In this document: one piece after another, positions 41,755-53,346 of the stretch
Position numbering within the stretch: position 1 is the first letter of the stretch
How the letters are laid out: each line of letters opens with the position of its first letter
Assembly: GCF_027579695.1 (NCBI RefSeq)
Contig: NC_083575.1
Coordinates: 39,165,654-39,229,653, forward strand
Length of the DNA: 64,000 nucleotides
Direction of reading: 5' to 3'
From: Neoarius graeffei
Taxonomy: Eukaryota; Chordata; Actinopteri; Siluriformes; Ariidae
Notes under the pieces: generated by a model
Seen by the model: the letters and a program-made list of their open reading frames with translations, nothing else
Databases searched by the model: none
What the model was told of the DNA's origin: nothing
Program-made: the position numbers and the translations under genes

Positions 41755-41906
41755 AGGATAGAATAGAATGCCTTTATTGTCACTGCACAAATGTACAACG
41801 AAATTTAGTTCATCACAGGAGAGCAAAGCCGCTGTATACGTACGCGCCGCCACTCTTGGGCACTTCAGCCCAAGGCTGTCCTATGTTAACCTAACTGCAT
41901 GCCTTT
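41755..41906 (-). mobile_element. SINE tail fragment, type C, minus strand
   Basis: On the minus strand it ends TGCACAGTGACAATAAAGGC and ATTCTATTCTAT. The body GCGGCTTTGCTCTCCTGTGA matches the plus-strand copy at 59553. CTTTTTAGGA and CTTTTAGGA flank it as an imperfect target duplication. Confidence 0.78.
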
Positions 41907-42002
41907 TAGGACTTGTGTGAAAATCTGATGTTGTTTTAGGTCATATTTATGCAGAAATGTAGAACATTCTAAAGGGTTCACAAACTTTCAAGCACCACTG
42001 TA

Positions 42003-43415
42003 TGGTATGGTATTATTTCTGGGCTATTGTGTAAGCAACTTTTCATACTACATTAATTTTTAGTCACTGCTTTATCCTGGTCAGGGTCATGGTGCATCCC
42101 AGGGACTTTGGGAGTGAGGTGAGGTGGAGGGGACACGAACCCTTTGCAGGGCATCATGCACACGCGCGCGCGCGCACACATTCTCGCACAGATCTGGCAG
42201 TTTAGAGCAGGCAATGCACCTACTACTGCACTGGCATTTTGGAAAAGGTCAAGACTTTATTTATTTATTTATTTGTCATTTCAACCATATACCGCTGGTT
42301 CAGTACACAGTTAAAATGTAACAACATTTCTCCAGGACCAGGGTGCTACGTTTAAACATCACAGGACTACAAATAACATGAAGTGCAAGAGTGCGGCAAG
42401 TGAAAACATTGCAGACAATAAACTCCGTCTTCTCCACTTTTCAAAAATAAAAGGTGGTGGTGGGGGTTTGGGGGAAGCTGACGGACTTTGGGCTTTTTTG
42501 ACAGTGAAACTGGCCAATAAATGGATTGGAAATGCTAAATCATTGTTAAAATCATTTTACAAAAAATTAACACACTTACTGTACATATCATCTTTATTGT
42601 CAATGTGAGACTCGTTTGACATTTCAGTTAAGACTGTTGCGCATCCCTGAATTAATTATATTTTTTTCTGTGTGTGAAAAATAAATGAACTTCCGTGCAG
42701 AAACAAAATACCCAATTACAATAAATGCATACATTTTTTTACAATACACATAATTAATGTTAATTGGGTGAAACCACTACAATCCACACACGAGCTGGTG
42801 CGCGTGCCTGAGACTGGCACTACAAAGCCTAGTTCGGGTCCTTTGACCCAGGAACCTGGAAGTCCTGCAGTAAACAACCACAGGGAGGCAATGGGAAAAT
42901 ACAGCTCTCGCCTACACAATCACAGATACATAAAATAAAAGACCTGAATTTAACTTGTGTGTGTGTGCGCTGTTATATGATTACCGTAACTGCGTATGGT
43001 CAGAAAAGACGATAGATAAGCGTAACCGTTGCACAATAACGCTACAAACACTCGCAAAGTTATTTAGCTGCTGGCTAGCTGCAGCTTGTAGCTTCCAGCG
43101 TTACTGTGTGTCAGTATAGTGTAATGTGGTGCGGTGTAGTGTAACGCAGGGATAGACCTCAATCTGCACAGCTCTGTGTCACAATCTGTATGCAGCCAGC
43201 CGGATGGTTTTCTATTGCAATCGCGTGGCCACTTCAGGTAGCCCCGTATGCATTCGTTTAATGGTCTTCTGCGTGTTAAATAGTTACAAAATTATAATAA
43301 AGCGAATACTTTACAATTTATTTGGTGTATGATAATGTTTGTTTTTTTGCCAAGGGAAGGGTGGCGGGACAGAATTATAACGTGGCGGTGCGCCACTTTT
43401 AAAAGCGCCTGTGGA
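42003..43415. other. srbd1 intron 2 spacer, no exon seen
   Basis: It holds a short alternating tract ACACGCGCGCGCGCGCACAC (42160-42179), prone to Z-DNA, and a repeat block around 42243-42430 (TTTATTTATTTATTTGTCAT, GCAGACAATAAAC). The GCAGACAATAAAC block recurs at about 44310, so it may be one element split by the LINE at 43422. Confidence 0.45.
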
Positions 43416-43421
43416 GAACAC

Positions 43422-44300
43422 TGAAACAACAACAACTTCTTTTGGCTGCTCCCGATTAGGGGTCGCCACAGCGGGTCTTTCGTCTCCATTGCTCCCTGTC
43501 TTCCACATCCTTCTCTACCACACCTGCCACTTTCATGTCCTCTCTCACCACATCCATGTATCTCCTCTTTGGCCTTCCTCGTTTTCGTGTGCCTGGCAGC
43601 TCCATCCTCAACATTCTCCTTCCCACATGCTCTGCATCTCTTCTCAGGATGTGCCCATACCATCTCAGTCTCATCTCTCTTAGCTTAATTCCCAAGCTCT
43701 CCACATGTGCTGTCCCTCTGATGTGCTCGTTCCTTATCCTGTCCAACCTTGTCGCTCCCATCGCAAACCTTAACGTCCTCAACTCCGCCTCCTGTCTCTT
43801 CGTTAAGGGTACGGTCTCCAATCCATACATCACAGCTGGTCTCACTACTGTCTTATACATCTTACCTTTCACTTTTGCTGGGACTTTCCGATCACAAATG
43901 ACTCCCGAAATCCTTCTCCAACTGCTCCACCCTGCCTGCACTCTCTTTCTCACCTCACTATCGCAGCCCCCATTTTCCTGCACGGCTGACCCCAGGTACT
44001 TGAATTCACCAACTTTCTTTACGTCTACTCCTTGCATCTTCACTACACTCTCATCCCCATTCTCATCGATGCACCTGTATTCTGTTTTGCTACTGCTCAC
44101 CTTCATTCCTCTTCGTTCCACTGCATACCTCCATCTCTCCAAACCCAACTCAACCTCCTTTCACCACATATCACAATATCATCCGCAAACATCATGTTCC
44201 ATGGTGACTCTTGCCTCACTTCGTCCGTCAAGTTATCCATCACTATGGCAAACAAGAAAGGACTCAAAGCAGATCCTTGATGGAGTCCCACCTTCAGACA
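43422..44300 (-). mobile_element. RTE-like LINE fragment, minus strand
   Basis: The 3' end on the minus strand is GGCGACCCCTAATCGGGAGC then AGCCAAAAGAAGTTGTTGTT, the standard ending of this LINE group. It is 5'-truncated at about 44300 inside the reverse transcriptase. Coding content is described at 43456-44290. Confidence 0.85.
43456..44290 (-). pseudogene. RTE-like reverse transcriptase, palm to C-terminus (frameshifted)
   Basis: The upstream frame (44103-44290) gives VGLHQGSALSPFLFAIVMDN and the active-site motif FADDIV. After a one-base shift near 44130 the frame 43456-44148 gives GLERWRYAVERRGMKVSSSK, VGEFKYLGSAVQENGG and VRPAVMYGLETVPLTKRQEA, then LRWYGHILRR and GRPKRRYMDVVREDMK. These are the RT thumb and C-terminal region of RTE-clade LINEs. 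The endonuclease and RT fingers are missing, so the copy is dead on arrival. A long plus-strand frame over the same bases is a shadow. Confidence 0.85.
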
Positions 44301-44474
44301 ATATTGCAGACAATAAACTACACACAATAAAGTGCAGACATCGACAACATAAAGTACAGACAGTAAGGACAGTGCAGAAACGACAACCAGGACAAACGGT
44401 GTATTGCCAGCCAGTACCTGTTACTTATAATGTGTGGAAAATTGAGCGCGAGTATTGAGGTAGAACAGCAGCTA

Positions 44475-47098
44475 CAATTATTGACACCTTAACGATCTTT
44501 TGGCCGTTGCAAAAGGAGAAAAGACTTTTTCAATACGTAAATTGTGCATGAATAATTGCTCAGACTTCCACTGGGGGAAAAAAAAAAAGAGTTGATTCCC
44601 GATTACTTAGCGTATCAGATCACGTGACACCGTTCCACAATTATCGACATTCAGATGATTATTTATTAAAAAAAAATAATCGGTATATGGTATTAACCAG
44701 GGCTTTGAACCAGAATTTTTTTCCTATTGGTTCGTTCCGAACAGAAACGGAATTTTAACGTTTCCGGTTTTGGGTTCCACCATTAAATAGACGTTCCCGA
44801 ACCGGTTAGAACAAAAAAATTTCGTTCCCGGAACGGTCAATTACGTTCCCTGTCAGCGGTTTAACAAATGGCTATAAAATTATGTCTCTGTCTCATCCAG
44901 CTTAAGCCAAATGTAGGCTAATTCTATTACAACCTTCATTAAATAAGACAAGAAATAATTCAAAACAATTATTATTTCAAATGTTGGCGATTTGGATTCT
45001 CAGTATGTCTTCCCATCTACACAAACAGAAAAAGTGCCAAAAATGAAAGATAATTCGTTTAGTGTGTTACCAAAGGCTACCGCATGACGTCACCGCGCCG
45101 CAAGATTTTGTTAGGCGCCATATTGGAAGACCAAGTACACATCTATGCAAGTACAGACATACATAAAACAAACTACACCTGAAATGTAGCCAGGGCCGGT
45201 TCTGCCCTAATCTGGACCCGGGTGCAACATCGCGCAAACCCCCCCCCCCCCAAAAAAAAACAGTCTAAATCAGGACAACCATCACATAACTATAACTATA
45301 AACATTTTATATCAACTATTTTAACTAAATGGGCTATAATAAATAAGCCTGCAGGCAGCCACGGCGGGCTGCCTCAGAAAAGTAACCATTCAATGACACA
45401 ACTGAAAGCCTGCAGCCACGGCGGGCTGCCTCAGAAAAGTAACCATTTGTCCTACCTTAAAACTCGTTTTGCATTTTCTGCCTCCTTTTTTGTATTTTCA
45501 ACCCTCCGTTTATTTTCTTTCCTTTTCTGAAAACCTGATTTGTGTCCAGACATTTTGTTCTGCTACCAATGAACTAACTCGTCAGGTCTCGTCTCTCGAG
45601 CCCGCGATGATTCCCGTGGGAAGGGCAACAATTGATACACTTTTACAAACAGCTTGCATCGTTCAGGCTCTTCTTTGCTCAGACACTCAGTAATGCACTT
45701 ACTCACTTATTATCACGTGGAGACATGATAGTAGTCCACCTTCCCGCTCTCTCCATTCAGTCAGCGAACGTCACGCAGGAAGTGAACCCCAGCGGGTCAT
45801 AGAAACTTGCGCAGGAGAAGAATGACTTTTTTATTTGTAGGCTACGGAAACTTTGAGGAACGAAATAAAAACCGGTATTAACCGGTTACCGTTATTTTTA
45901 ATAAGCGTTTCTGTTCCGGAACATAAAAAATAATAAAGTTTCTGGTTTCGTTTCTGTTCCATGTGAAATAGAAAAAGTTCCCGGTTTTCGTTTTCGTTCC
46001 TTGAACCGGTTCAAAGCCCTGGTATTAACTTAACAAAACATGGTTTTTATTTAAAATTTGTTTTACATAGACTTATTTAGTACAAAATGTATTTTATATA
46101 AATATATCGGTCAGTGTTTACGTAAATGAGGAAGTAATTCTAATGTTTGTAAACAAATGAACTGATAGGTTAACCTGTCAAAATCTTTTTGTTCCACTTT
46201 CTAAGTATTTTTGTAGATCACATTTTGTTAATCATTCATTATTGTTTGTATTAATTTCTAGTTTTGTAGTTTACCAGTAAATGTCAACAGGCCATTGACA
46301 TTGTAACCGCGTGGAAATCCAGGTCAGAGGTCGCATGTCATTCCTCAAACTAAAATATAAAATGTCTACTGATATTGTAATATGTGGTAGATATTTACAA
46401 TAAACTGCAAAAAATATTTTCTGAATGGAATAGAAAAATCTGAATATTTCAAGCATGTAATTTTTTATATGCTCGGCATTTAATTCTGGTCTAATTCTAT
46501 TTATTGCAATAGGATTCCAAATACTCTATAAACATTCCATTCTGTTATGGATCAGAAAAAAAATTATTATAAATTGCAGTGCTTTTTTTTTTTTAAAGTA
46601 CTTCATCTACTTTAACAACGTTACACAGAGATCGATCCATAACAGTTGTAAATGTCCCTTAATTCCACAGGGTGTCGATAATGGTGGACACCGGTGAAAG
46701 TGATCACTATTATCGACACCTCATGTGATTTCTTAAACGCATGTTTAGAAACAAAATGGCGACTGTCAAATGAAAGAGTAAGAAACAAAGTTGTTTTTGA
46801 CAAGGAGATCATGAAATATCGGTGAATTTGAGAAGTAAAAACATGTCCATGATCTTTCCACCATGCTTACCTGCGATGATAACGTCCGGGTTTTTCTCAG
46901 ATTGCTGATCATGTTTAAAAAAAAAAAAAATCTCAGGTAATGAGTTGTGTCATCAGATGACAAGATCAAAGGGCGAGGGGAGGGTCTTCTGGTTGATTTA
47001 ACCAATAATAACTCTTGTAACTGAAACTCACCTTTGTAAAGTTGTTTTTTATTGGTAAATCTGAAAAGGTGTCGATAATTATGGACTGTTGATAACTG
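44475..47098. mobile_element. Mariner-like element with ATTATCGACACC repeats
   Basis: Left end CAATTATTGACACC after TA, right end complement CAGTTATCAACAGTCCATAA then TTATCGACACC before TA. Extra ATTATCGACA motifs lie inside (about 44642, 46672 and 46710). No transposase frame. A hAT element (44698-46021) is inserted in it. Superfamily is inferred from the TA flanks only. Confidence 0.55.
44698..46021. mobile_element. hAT element with perfect 8-bp target duplication
   Basis: Inverted ends CAGGGCTTTGAACC and GGTTCAAAGCCCTG are flanked by GTATTAAC at 44690-44697 and 46022-46029. It is 1324 bp, with repeated GGTTCGTTCC-like subterminal motifs. A 36-bp block (starting GCAGCCACGGCGGGCTGCCT) is duplicated at about 45354 and 45412. 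No transposase motif. Confidence 0.93.
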
Positions 47099-47454
47099 TA
47101 GCCGCCGCTCTAGTACATGGAAAAAGAAATAAATAGATGTAAACAGATGTAAATCTTGTGTATGTGATAGGCATTGTAAACAATGTAAAAAAGTAATGGC
47201 GTATTATCGTTCACTGTGCAAGGATTGCAGTGGGAGTGGTGTGATCGACAGTCTGAGTGTTATCAGTCCAGTCCCTCAGAACTGAGGAGTCTGATGGCAA
47301 AGGACTGTCCATGTTCATAATTAAGCTGCTACTAATAGTCAGTTAATGTTCAGATGTGAAATCTTTTTACATGGCTATGATATATAAAATTTTATTTATT
47401 TTTTTAATGAATTGTCTTCTTCCAGTGTTGCCTAATATCAGAAATGTCTTTCAG

Positions 47455-47691
47455 AGGCTGTCCATCAGCATGGACAAGATGTTCAGTACTGATGCTATTG
47501 CGCATGAAGAGCCATCATCCAGTACACAGGTCCTTATGGTGAAAAAAGAAGAGCCTGTGGAAGACTTTACCTTTGGTGAGCCAGCGCTTAAAAAGCGGAA
47601 GACCCTAACTGCGCCTCAGGGCAAAGCGGTCAACATAAAGGCTGCAAAGACTTTACAGGATGAGCTGCAGATGAACTGGGACCCTGTTCAG
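47455..47691 (+). CDS. srbd1: srbd1 coding exon 3
   Basis: The acceptor TGTCTTTCAG ends at 47454 and keeps phase 0 with exon 2. An alternative AG at 47425 would break the phase. The donor is GTGAGA at 47692. The exon reads RLSISMDKMFSTDAIAHEEP, then EDFTFGEPALKKRK, and ends ELQMNWDPVQ. Vertebrate SRBD1 has closely similar DDFTFG..ALKK and EMNWD.VQ segments at the end of its disordered N-terminus, which is how I recognised the gene. It is 237 bases, 79 codons. Intron 3 (47692-52493) carries two nested Tc1-like groups. Confidence 0.92.
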
Positions 47692-48025
47692 GTGAGATCT
47701 AAAATTAAAGACATGAGGATTTATGGTTAATAATAATTTTTCTTTTGTGACTGTTTGCTGCTCATTAAATATTAGGCATTCACAGGCATATCTTACTGTA
47801 ATGAACACAAACTCTTAAAGGCTTGTACAATGCAAAATATTCTTATTGTGGTGGAAAGTTAAAATAGTCCTCCTTTACACCTTGTTGCGATGGCGGATGG
47901 CGACTTTATATTAAAATCCTCATACAGTAGCAGGCAAAAGTTTGGACACACCGACTCGTTCATGGGTGTGTTTCTGTATTTTGACTATTGTTCTACAATG
48001 TAGAAAACACTGAGGACATCAGAAC

Positions 48026-48526
48026 TAGGGCTGCGCTCACAGCTCACGATACTCGATCATGCACGATTTTCAGGGGTACGATACGATATCGTTTACTCAC
48101 TTGAAAATCGAAAATCCCATATATGACACATTTCATGCATATCTCCCGGTTCTGTAGCAGGTTGTCATCAATTTTCACTTGATTTAAAGCATGTTTCATG
48201 CCAGAAATCGACGGAAATTCATGCTTGCAACCTGTTCCAACCAAAAACGTTTTTATTTACAAATGGTGCTTCCAGTTACTCAGGGCATGCGCACTAGAAA
48301 TTAGGCGCTCTGCTTCAATGCACTCTGCTACAGACGCTGCAAGCCACTAATTACGTCCCCCATGTCTCCATGGCCTTATCTCGAGACTCATTGATTGAAT
48401 AATTTTGGTGCCAAATGTACTCGCGCCCTCTGCTTACAATTCATTAAAGACATCGTGTAACTCGATATATCGCGATATATATGGTACGATATCGTGAGCA
48501 ACTGATGGCAAACGAGCACAGCCCTA
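48026..48526. mobile_element. hAT MITE, TAGGGCTG ends, 8-bp duplication
   Basis: 501 bp with TAGGGCTG and CAGCCCTA ends. ATCAGAAC is duplicated perfectly at 48018-48025 and 48527-48534. Internal inverted motifs ACGATATCGT and CGATATATCGCGATATAT. Confidence 0.93.
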
Positions 48527-48590
48527 ATCAGAACTATGAAAGAACATGTATGGAATTATGCGGTAAACAAAAAAGTGCTATAAAACAAAT

Positions 48591-48960
48591 CTCATCTCAT
48601 TATCTGTAGCCGCTTTATCCTTCTACAGGGTCACAGGCAAGCTGGAGCCTATCCCAGCTGACTACGGGCGAAAGGCGGGGTACACCCTAGACAAGTCGCC
48701 AGGTCATCACAGGGCTGACACATAGACACAGGCAACCATTCACACTCACATTCACACCTACGGTCAATTTAGAGTCACCAGTTAACCTAACCTGCATGTC
48801 TTTGGACTGTGGGGGAAACCGGAGCACCCGGAGGAAACCCACGCGGACACGGGGAGAACATGCAAACTCCGCACAGAAAGGCCCTCGCCGGCCACGGGGC
48901 TCGAACCCAGGACCTTCTTGCTGTGAGGTGACAGCGCTAACCACTACACCACCATGCCGC
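48591..48960 (-). mobile_element. tRNA-derived SINE, type-A tail, minus strand
   Basis: Complete reverse copy with a 13-bp target duplication CTATAAAACAAAT at 48578-48590 and 48961-48973. Head ends ACCACCATGCCGC. Confidence 0.95.
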
Positions 48961-50036
48961 CTATAAAACAAATACGTGTCATATTTTAGATTCTTCAAAG
49001 TAGCCAGCGTTTCCCTTGATGACGCTTTACACACTCTTGGGGTTATCTTAACCAGCTTTGTGAGGTCGTCACCTGGAATGCTTTTCAATTAACAGGCGTG
49101 CCTCGTCAAAAGTTAATTAGTGCAATTTTTTTGCCGCCTTAATGTGTTTGAGATCAAACAGTAAATAATAAAAAAGCAATGAATAGCCCTATTTCACAAC
49201 TGTAGTAATCCATATGAATGTCAAAAACCACTCAAGTAAGTAAAGAAAAGCAACATCCGTCATTACTTTAAGACATGAAGTGATTTTTAATTGTTAAAGA
49301 AAAAACATTTGAATTAGAAAGTGTGTCCAAACTTTTGACTGGTACTGCATATAATTTCTGAAACTTTTATGAAATAACCCCAATTCCAAAAAAGTTGGAA
49401 CGCTGTGTAAAATGTAAATAAAAACAGAAAGCAATGAGACCTGCCTGCATCTTGTTGAAAATGCATGGCACTTTATGAAGCACAGAATATGACAAAGGAG
49501 ACCCCGGGCTGCCGAGCAACTGAAGTTGTACATCAAGCAAGAATAGGAAAGAATTTCCTGTTCAAAACTTCAACAGTTAATGTCCTCAGTGTTGTTAAAA
49601 GAAAAGGTGATGTCATGCAGTGGTAAACATGCCCCTGTCCCAACTTTTTTTTTTTGGGGGGGAGACGACATGTTGTAGGCCTCACATTCAGAATGAGCAG
49701 ATGTTTACAAAAATCAGTTTCACATTACATATCTTGTCTTTGTATTGTATTCAGTTGAATATAGGTTGAAAAGGATTTACAAATCTTTGCATTCTGTTTT
49801 TATTTACATTTTACACAGCATCCTGACTTTTTATTTTATTTATTTTTTTAAATCCCCCACTGGCTGAAAGGCCCGAAGGGGGATTATGTCGTGGCGATGT
49901 CTGTCTGTCCGTCCGTCCCGGGAAGGGCGCTCACCTTCTGAAATCAAGTCCTCTCTCAATTTTTGGAGGAATTTCATGAAACTTGACGCGATTCTTTGTT
50001 ATATATCGGTAATACGCATATTGCAATTTCGTTCGA

Positions 50037-52115
50037 GTCAAGTCAAGTTTATTTGTATAGCGCTTTTAACAATAAACATTGTTGCAAAGCAGCTTTACAG
50101 AATTTGAGCGACTTAAAATATGAGCCAATTTTATCCCCAATCTATCGCCAACGAGCACGCCTGTGGCGACGGTGGCAAGGAAAAACTCCCTCAGACGACA
50201 TGAGGAAGACACCTCGAGAGGAACCAGACTCAAAAGGGAACCCCCACCCAATCTGGGCAACAACAGACATGCCTATAACGTTAACAGTCCTAACAAAGTC
50301 AGCTTCGTTGATGCTATAAACCCTTCACCAATGGAAACCTGAGTGCAAAACCGTTCACGACAACTCCAGTCCTAAAGTCAGCTGCAGTCCCCAGCCACAA
50401 AAGCATTACTGCAAGAGTCCAGAGTGTCCTCCAGGCGTGACCCCCAACTGTCCACATGGGGCCGTCCTCCACATGAGCGATGCGATGAGACTCCAACCAG
50501 ACACACGGCACCAGGATGGACCAGGCAGGTCCGAGGAGCAGAAGAGGCCAGCATCTCGATCCCAGGACTGACATGTAACTCAGAGGGACAGATTTGGGGG
50601 GGGGAAGAGAGAGAAAACACAGGTTGTTAGGTATGCCCAATGCCACCTGAATAAGTAGGAACAGTATACATGTTGCACTGAGTACAAGCAGGGACTCCGG
50701 CAACTAACTATGACAGCATAACTAAAAGGGGAGAGCCAGAAGGTAACACAGGCATGAGGGAGCCCCGGGACATAAAGCAGCAGCCACTACACCGTCAACA
50801 AACTCGAGTGAGCAAGTGAGTGGGGGACTGACAGCATCCATACGTCCCAGTTTACCAAAACACTCTGTCTGAGGACCCTCCAGATCTACACCTTTACCTC
50901 ATAAACACCATTAACAAAAGGCTTGACTAAACAGAGATGTTTTCAGCTTAGACTTAAACACTGAGACTGTGCCTGATTCCCGAACATTACTTGGAAGGCT
51001 GTTCCATAACTGTGGGGCTTTGTAAGAAAAGGCTCTGCCCCCTGATGTAGCCTTCACTATCCAAGGTACCAGCAGATAGCCTGCACCTTTTGATCTAAGT
51101 AGGCGTAGCGGGTCATAGAGGACCAGAAGTTCACTCCGATACTGTGGCGCGAGACCATTCAGTGCTTTAAAGGTCAATAGTAGTATTTTATAATCAATAC
51201 GAAACTTAATTGGGAGCCAACGCAGTGTGGATAAGACAGGGGTGATGTGGTCGTATTTTCTAGTTCTAGTAAGGACTCTTGCTGCTGCATTTTGAACTAA
51301 CTGGAGCTTGTTTATGCACTTATTGGAACATCCAGTCAGTAAGGTATTACAATAATCCAACCTGGAGGTAACGAAAGCATGAACTAGTTTTTCCGCGTCA
51401 TGTAGTGACATGAAATTTCTTATCTTAGCAATATTTCTGAGATGAAAGAAAGCTATCCGGGTGATGTTATCAATGTGAGTTTCGAATGAAAGACTGGGGT
51501 CAATAATCACCCCGAGGTCTTTTACTGCTGCACGTGAAGAAACAAAGGCCATCCAGAGTTGCTGTGTAATCAGAAAACTTACTTCTAGCTGCATGTGGTC
51601 CTAGTACAAGTACTTCAGTCTTGTCAGAGTTAAGCAGAATGAAGATAAGCATCCAGTGTCTAATGTCCTTCACACATTCCTCAATTCTATTAAGCTGGTG
51701 TCTCTCATCAGGTTTTGCAGAAACATACAACTGTGTCTCATCAGCATAACAGTGGAAACTAATACAATGTTTATGAATAATATCACCCAGAGGTAACATA
51801 TATAGAGAAAAAAGCAGTGGGCCCAAGACAGAACCTTGTGGAACACCAAACTTTACCTCAGTACGTCTAGAAATATCACCATTTATATCAACATACTGAT
51901 AGCGATCAGTTAAATAAGACCTGAGCCAGGAGAGGGCCGTTCCCTTAAATCCCACAACATTTTCTAGACTATCCAGAAGAATGGAATGATCAATGGTATC
52001 AAATGCTGCACTAAGGCCAAGCAATACAAGCAGCGAGACACAGCCCTGATCAGACGCCAACAGTAGGTCGTTTACTACTTTAACCAGAGCTGTCTCTGTG
52101 CTATGATATTCAGTT
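50037..52115 (-). mobile_element. L2-like LINE, 5'-truncated, minus strand
   Basis: The 3' end lies at 50037 (complement of GTCAAGTCAAGTTTATTTGT). A 3' region of about 0.9 kb is followed by the coding part (50911-52060). It is truncated near 52115 in the RT fingers. The shorter copy at 37165 shares the 3' kilobase. Confidence 0.85.
50911..52060 (-). pseudogene. L2-like LINE reverse transcriptase and C-terminus (frameshifted)
   Basis: The upstream frame (51500-52060) gives [40 protein letters not shown] and [10 protein letters not shown]. The usual YADD active site is changed to YADE, so the polymerase is probably dead. After a one-base shift near 51545 the second frame (50911-51594) gives [34 protein letters not shown] and QNAAARVLTRTRKYDHITPV, then APQLWNSLPSNVRES. 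These are typical of L2-type C-termini in fish. Confidence 0.88.
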
Positions 52116-52493
52116 GCATTTGATCAGCGTTACAGCCCTTGATTTACCAAACTTGTACTTTGACATTTTCATGAGGGTGTATTAAGCAGTTATAGCATAG
52201 ATATAGTTGCCAGTGGGGGATATTGTGCTCTCAGAACACTCTTGTTTGGAATTGGGGTTTGTAGTTTAGGAAATTTTTATAATTTTGAAATGTTTACAAA
52301 CAGAACACCTCTGTAGCTTTTTTTTTTTTTTTTTGAGTAAGACACCTTGTCTTCAGCTTCTAATGACATAAGTGGAACAGCAATAACGGTAATTTGAAAT
52401 GTCCAAGATAATACTTTTGATTTAATGGTTTATTGCATTCAGTACAGCTTATTCTGAAACGCGTGTGTGCACGCACGCTTGCTCTCTATGAAG

Positions 52494-52660
52494 GTTTTAG
52501 CTGAGAAGACTGGAGTGGAGCAGTGGGTCTGTGCTAATATTGCTCAGCTCCTGCGGGAGGAGAACACCATCCCGTTCATAGTGCGCTACAGGAAAGAGCT
52601 GATCAACCACATGGATGCAGATGCTGTGAGGGATGTGCAGCTTGCTTTGGAGGAGCTCTG
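52494..52660 (+). CDS. srbd1: srbd1 coding exon 4
   Basis: Joined to exon 3 in phase 0 it gives [20 protein letters not shown], closely like vertebrate SRBD1. It contains [20 protein letters not shown], the conserved start of the Tex N-terminal domain; RYRKE is a family signature also found in bacterial Tex. The donor is GTGAGT at 52661 and the exon ends with two bases of a codon. The acceptor CTCTCTATGAAG has a weak pyrimidine tract. Length is 167 bases. It marks the start of the folded, conserved part of the protein. Confidence 0.95.
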
Positions 52661-53177
52661 GTGAGTGAGCCGGGGGGAAAGTCTGAAGCAGTGTCTACTT
52701 CAGATTATGATGAAAATCTGAAATATAGGATGTACAATTTATATGGAGTTGTTTGTGCTTGGTCAAACATCCAAACTGACTTGCTGCAGTACAGGTACTC
52801 GACATAGATATGTTTCCTAAAGGAACTCTGTGAAGTTCAGTTGGCTGAAGCTACTTTTTTGTTAACAAAACATCTAAACTTGTTAACCAGTTGGTGTAGA
52901 AAGCACAGTTGGTGTACGCTCATGCTTGTTTTTGTTTGACATTTTCTCTGAATGGAAGACAGCTTTGCTTTTTGTCCCAGAAATATATTATTATTGAAAT
53001 TACATAGTCAGCATTAAGATTATGATACGATTATTTCATCTCTAGTGGCTGGCCCCATTTAACCTTCTTAGTATTTTCTTCACTTATTGCACTCTGTTAT
53101 ATATTTTACAAATAAGCAAGTACATTTCAGTGGCTTAAGATGCTGTACTTTATGCATTAGATGAGTTTATAGTAAAG

Positions 53178-53179
<2 letters not shown>

Positions 53180-53224
<45 letters not shown>
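53180..53224. repeat. (TG)n tract forming the intron 4 acceptor region
   Basis: About 22 TG units end four bases before the splice AG at 53227-53228. They occupy the position normally held by the polypyrimidine tract. Confidence 0.95.
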
Positions 53225-53227
<3 letters not shown>

Positions 53228-53228
53228 G

Positions 53229-53346
53229 CTCAGTGGCAAAGAAGTTTCAGTCCATCACCCAAACCCTGAAGAAAGAGGGATGTTTGACCTTTGAACTTGA
53301 GAAAACTCTGAAGAACTGCAAAAGTGCTGATGAACTGGATCATGTG
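53229..53346 (+). CDS. srbd1: srbd1 coding exon 5
   Basis: Exon 4 ends TG and this exon starts C, giving a Cys codon, then SVAKKFQSITQTLKKEG, FELEKTLKNCKSADELDHV. This follows the helical Tex N-terminal region of SRBD1. A second AG at 53233 would break phase, so the AG at 53227-53228 is preferred. The donor reads GTCAGG, which is weak. Stopping two codons earlier at CAT would also keep phase, but family likeness favours keeping Val. Length is 118 bases. Intron 5 is only 122 bases. Confidence 0.88.

Larger units (their letters stand above)
37016..42000 (+). mobile_element. Tc1-like transposon relic (multiply interrupted)
   Basis: Inverted ends CAGTGGTGCTTGAAAGTTTG and complement lie next to TA. 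The element's own length is about 1.6 kb. It was interrupted by a LINE 3' fragment (37165-38161), two hAT copies (39352-40339 and 40506-41740) and a SINE tail (41755-41906). Each interruption can be undone by reading the flanks. Confidence 0.9.
47925..49347. mobile_element. Tc1-like non-autonomous element (same family as 17245)
   Basis: Ends CAGTAGCAGGCAAAAGTTTG and complement of CAGTACCAGTCAAAAGTTTG, left TA clear, right side slightly changed (CATA). Interior matches 17245-17690 and 24691-24821 (GGTCGTCACCTGGAATTCTT and similar). Interrupted by a hAT MITE and a SINE. Confidence 0.85.
49853..52246. mobile_element. Element with TCCCCCACTGGC inverted ends, carrying a LINE
   Basis: TCCCCCACTGGC (49853-49864) and GCCAGTGGGGGA (52209-52220) face each other. 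The left end continues GAAAGGCCCGAAGGGGGATT and TGTCTGTCTGTCCGTCCGTC. The right end continues TATTGTGCTCTCAGAACACT. Superfamily not recognised. It contains the LINE at 50037-52115. Confidence 0.6.
49377..52261 (+). mobile_element. Tc1-like relic, related to 6016, multiply interrupted
   Basis: The left end ACCCCAATTCCAAAAAAGTT follows TA. The right end GGAATTGGGGTTT lies at 52248-52260. The left part keeps only the last codons of a transposase (GAAAAGGTGATGTCATGCAG TGG TAA, about 49600-49625). The right inverted repeat is split by the 2.4-kb insertion at 49853. Confidence 0.75.

Noticed and set aside
42160..42179. CpG-rich CGCGCG tract as a promoter island
   Set aside because: It is a 20-base alternating dinucleotide tract, not an island, and no transcription start is suggested.
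43535..44458. 307-codon plus-strand frame, serine- and leucine-rich
   Set aside because: It is the reverse complement of an RTE-like reverse transcriptase. The minus strand has FADD and LINE C-terminal motifs, while the plus strand has none.
47426..47454. Alternative acceptor for srbd1 exon 3 after CTTCTTCCAG
   Set aside because: It has a good pyrimidine tract but would put exon 2 and exon 3 out of phase. The AG at 47453-47454 keeps the frame.
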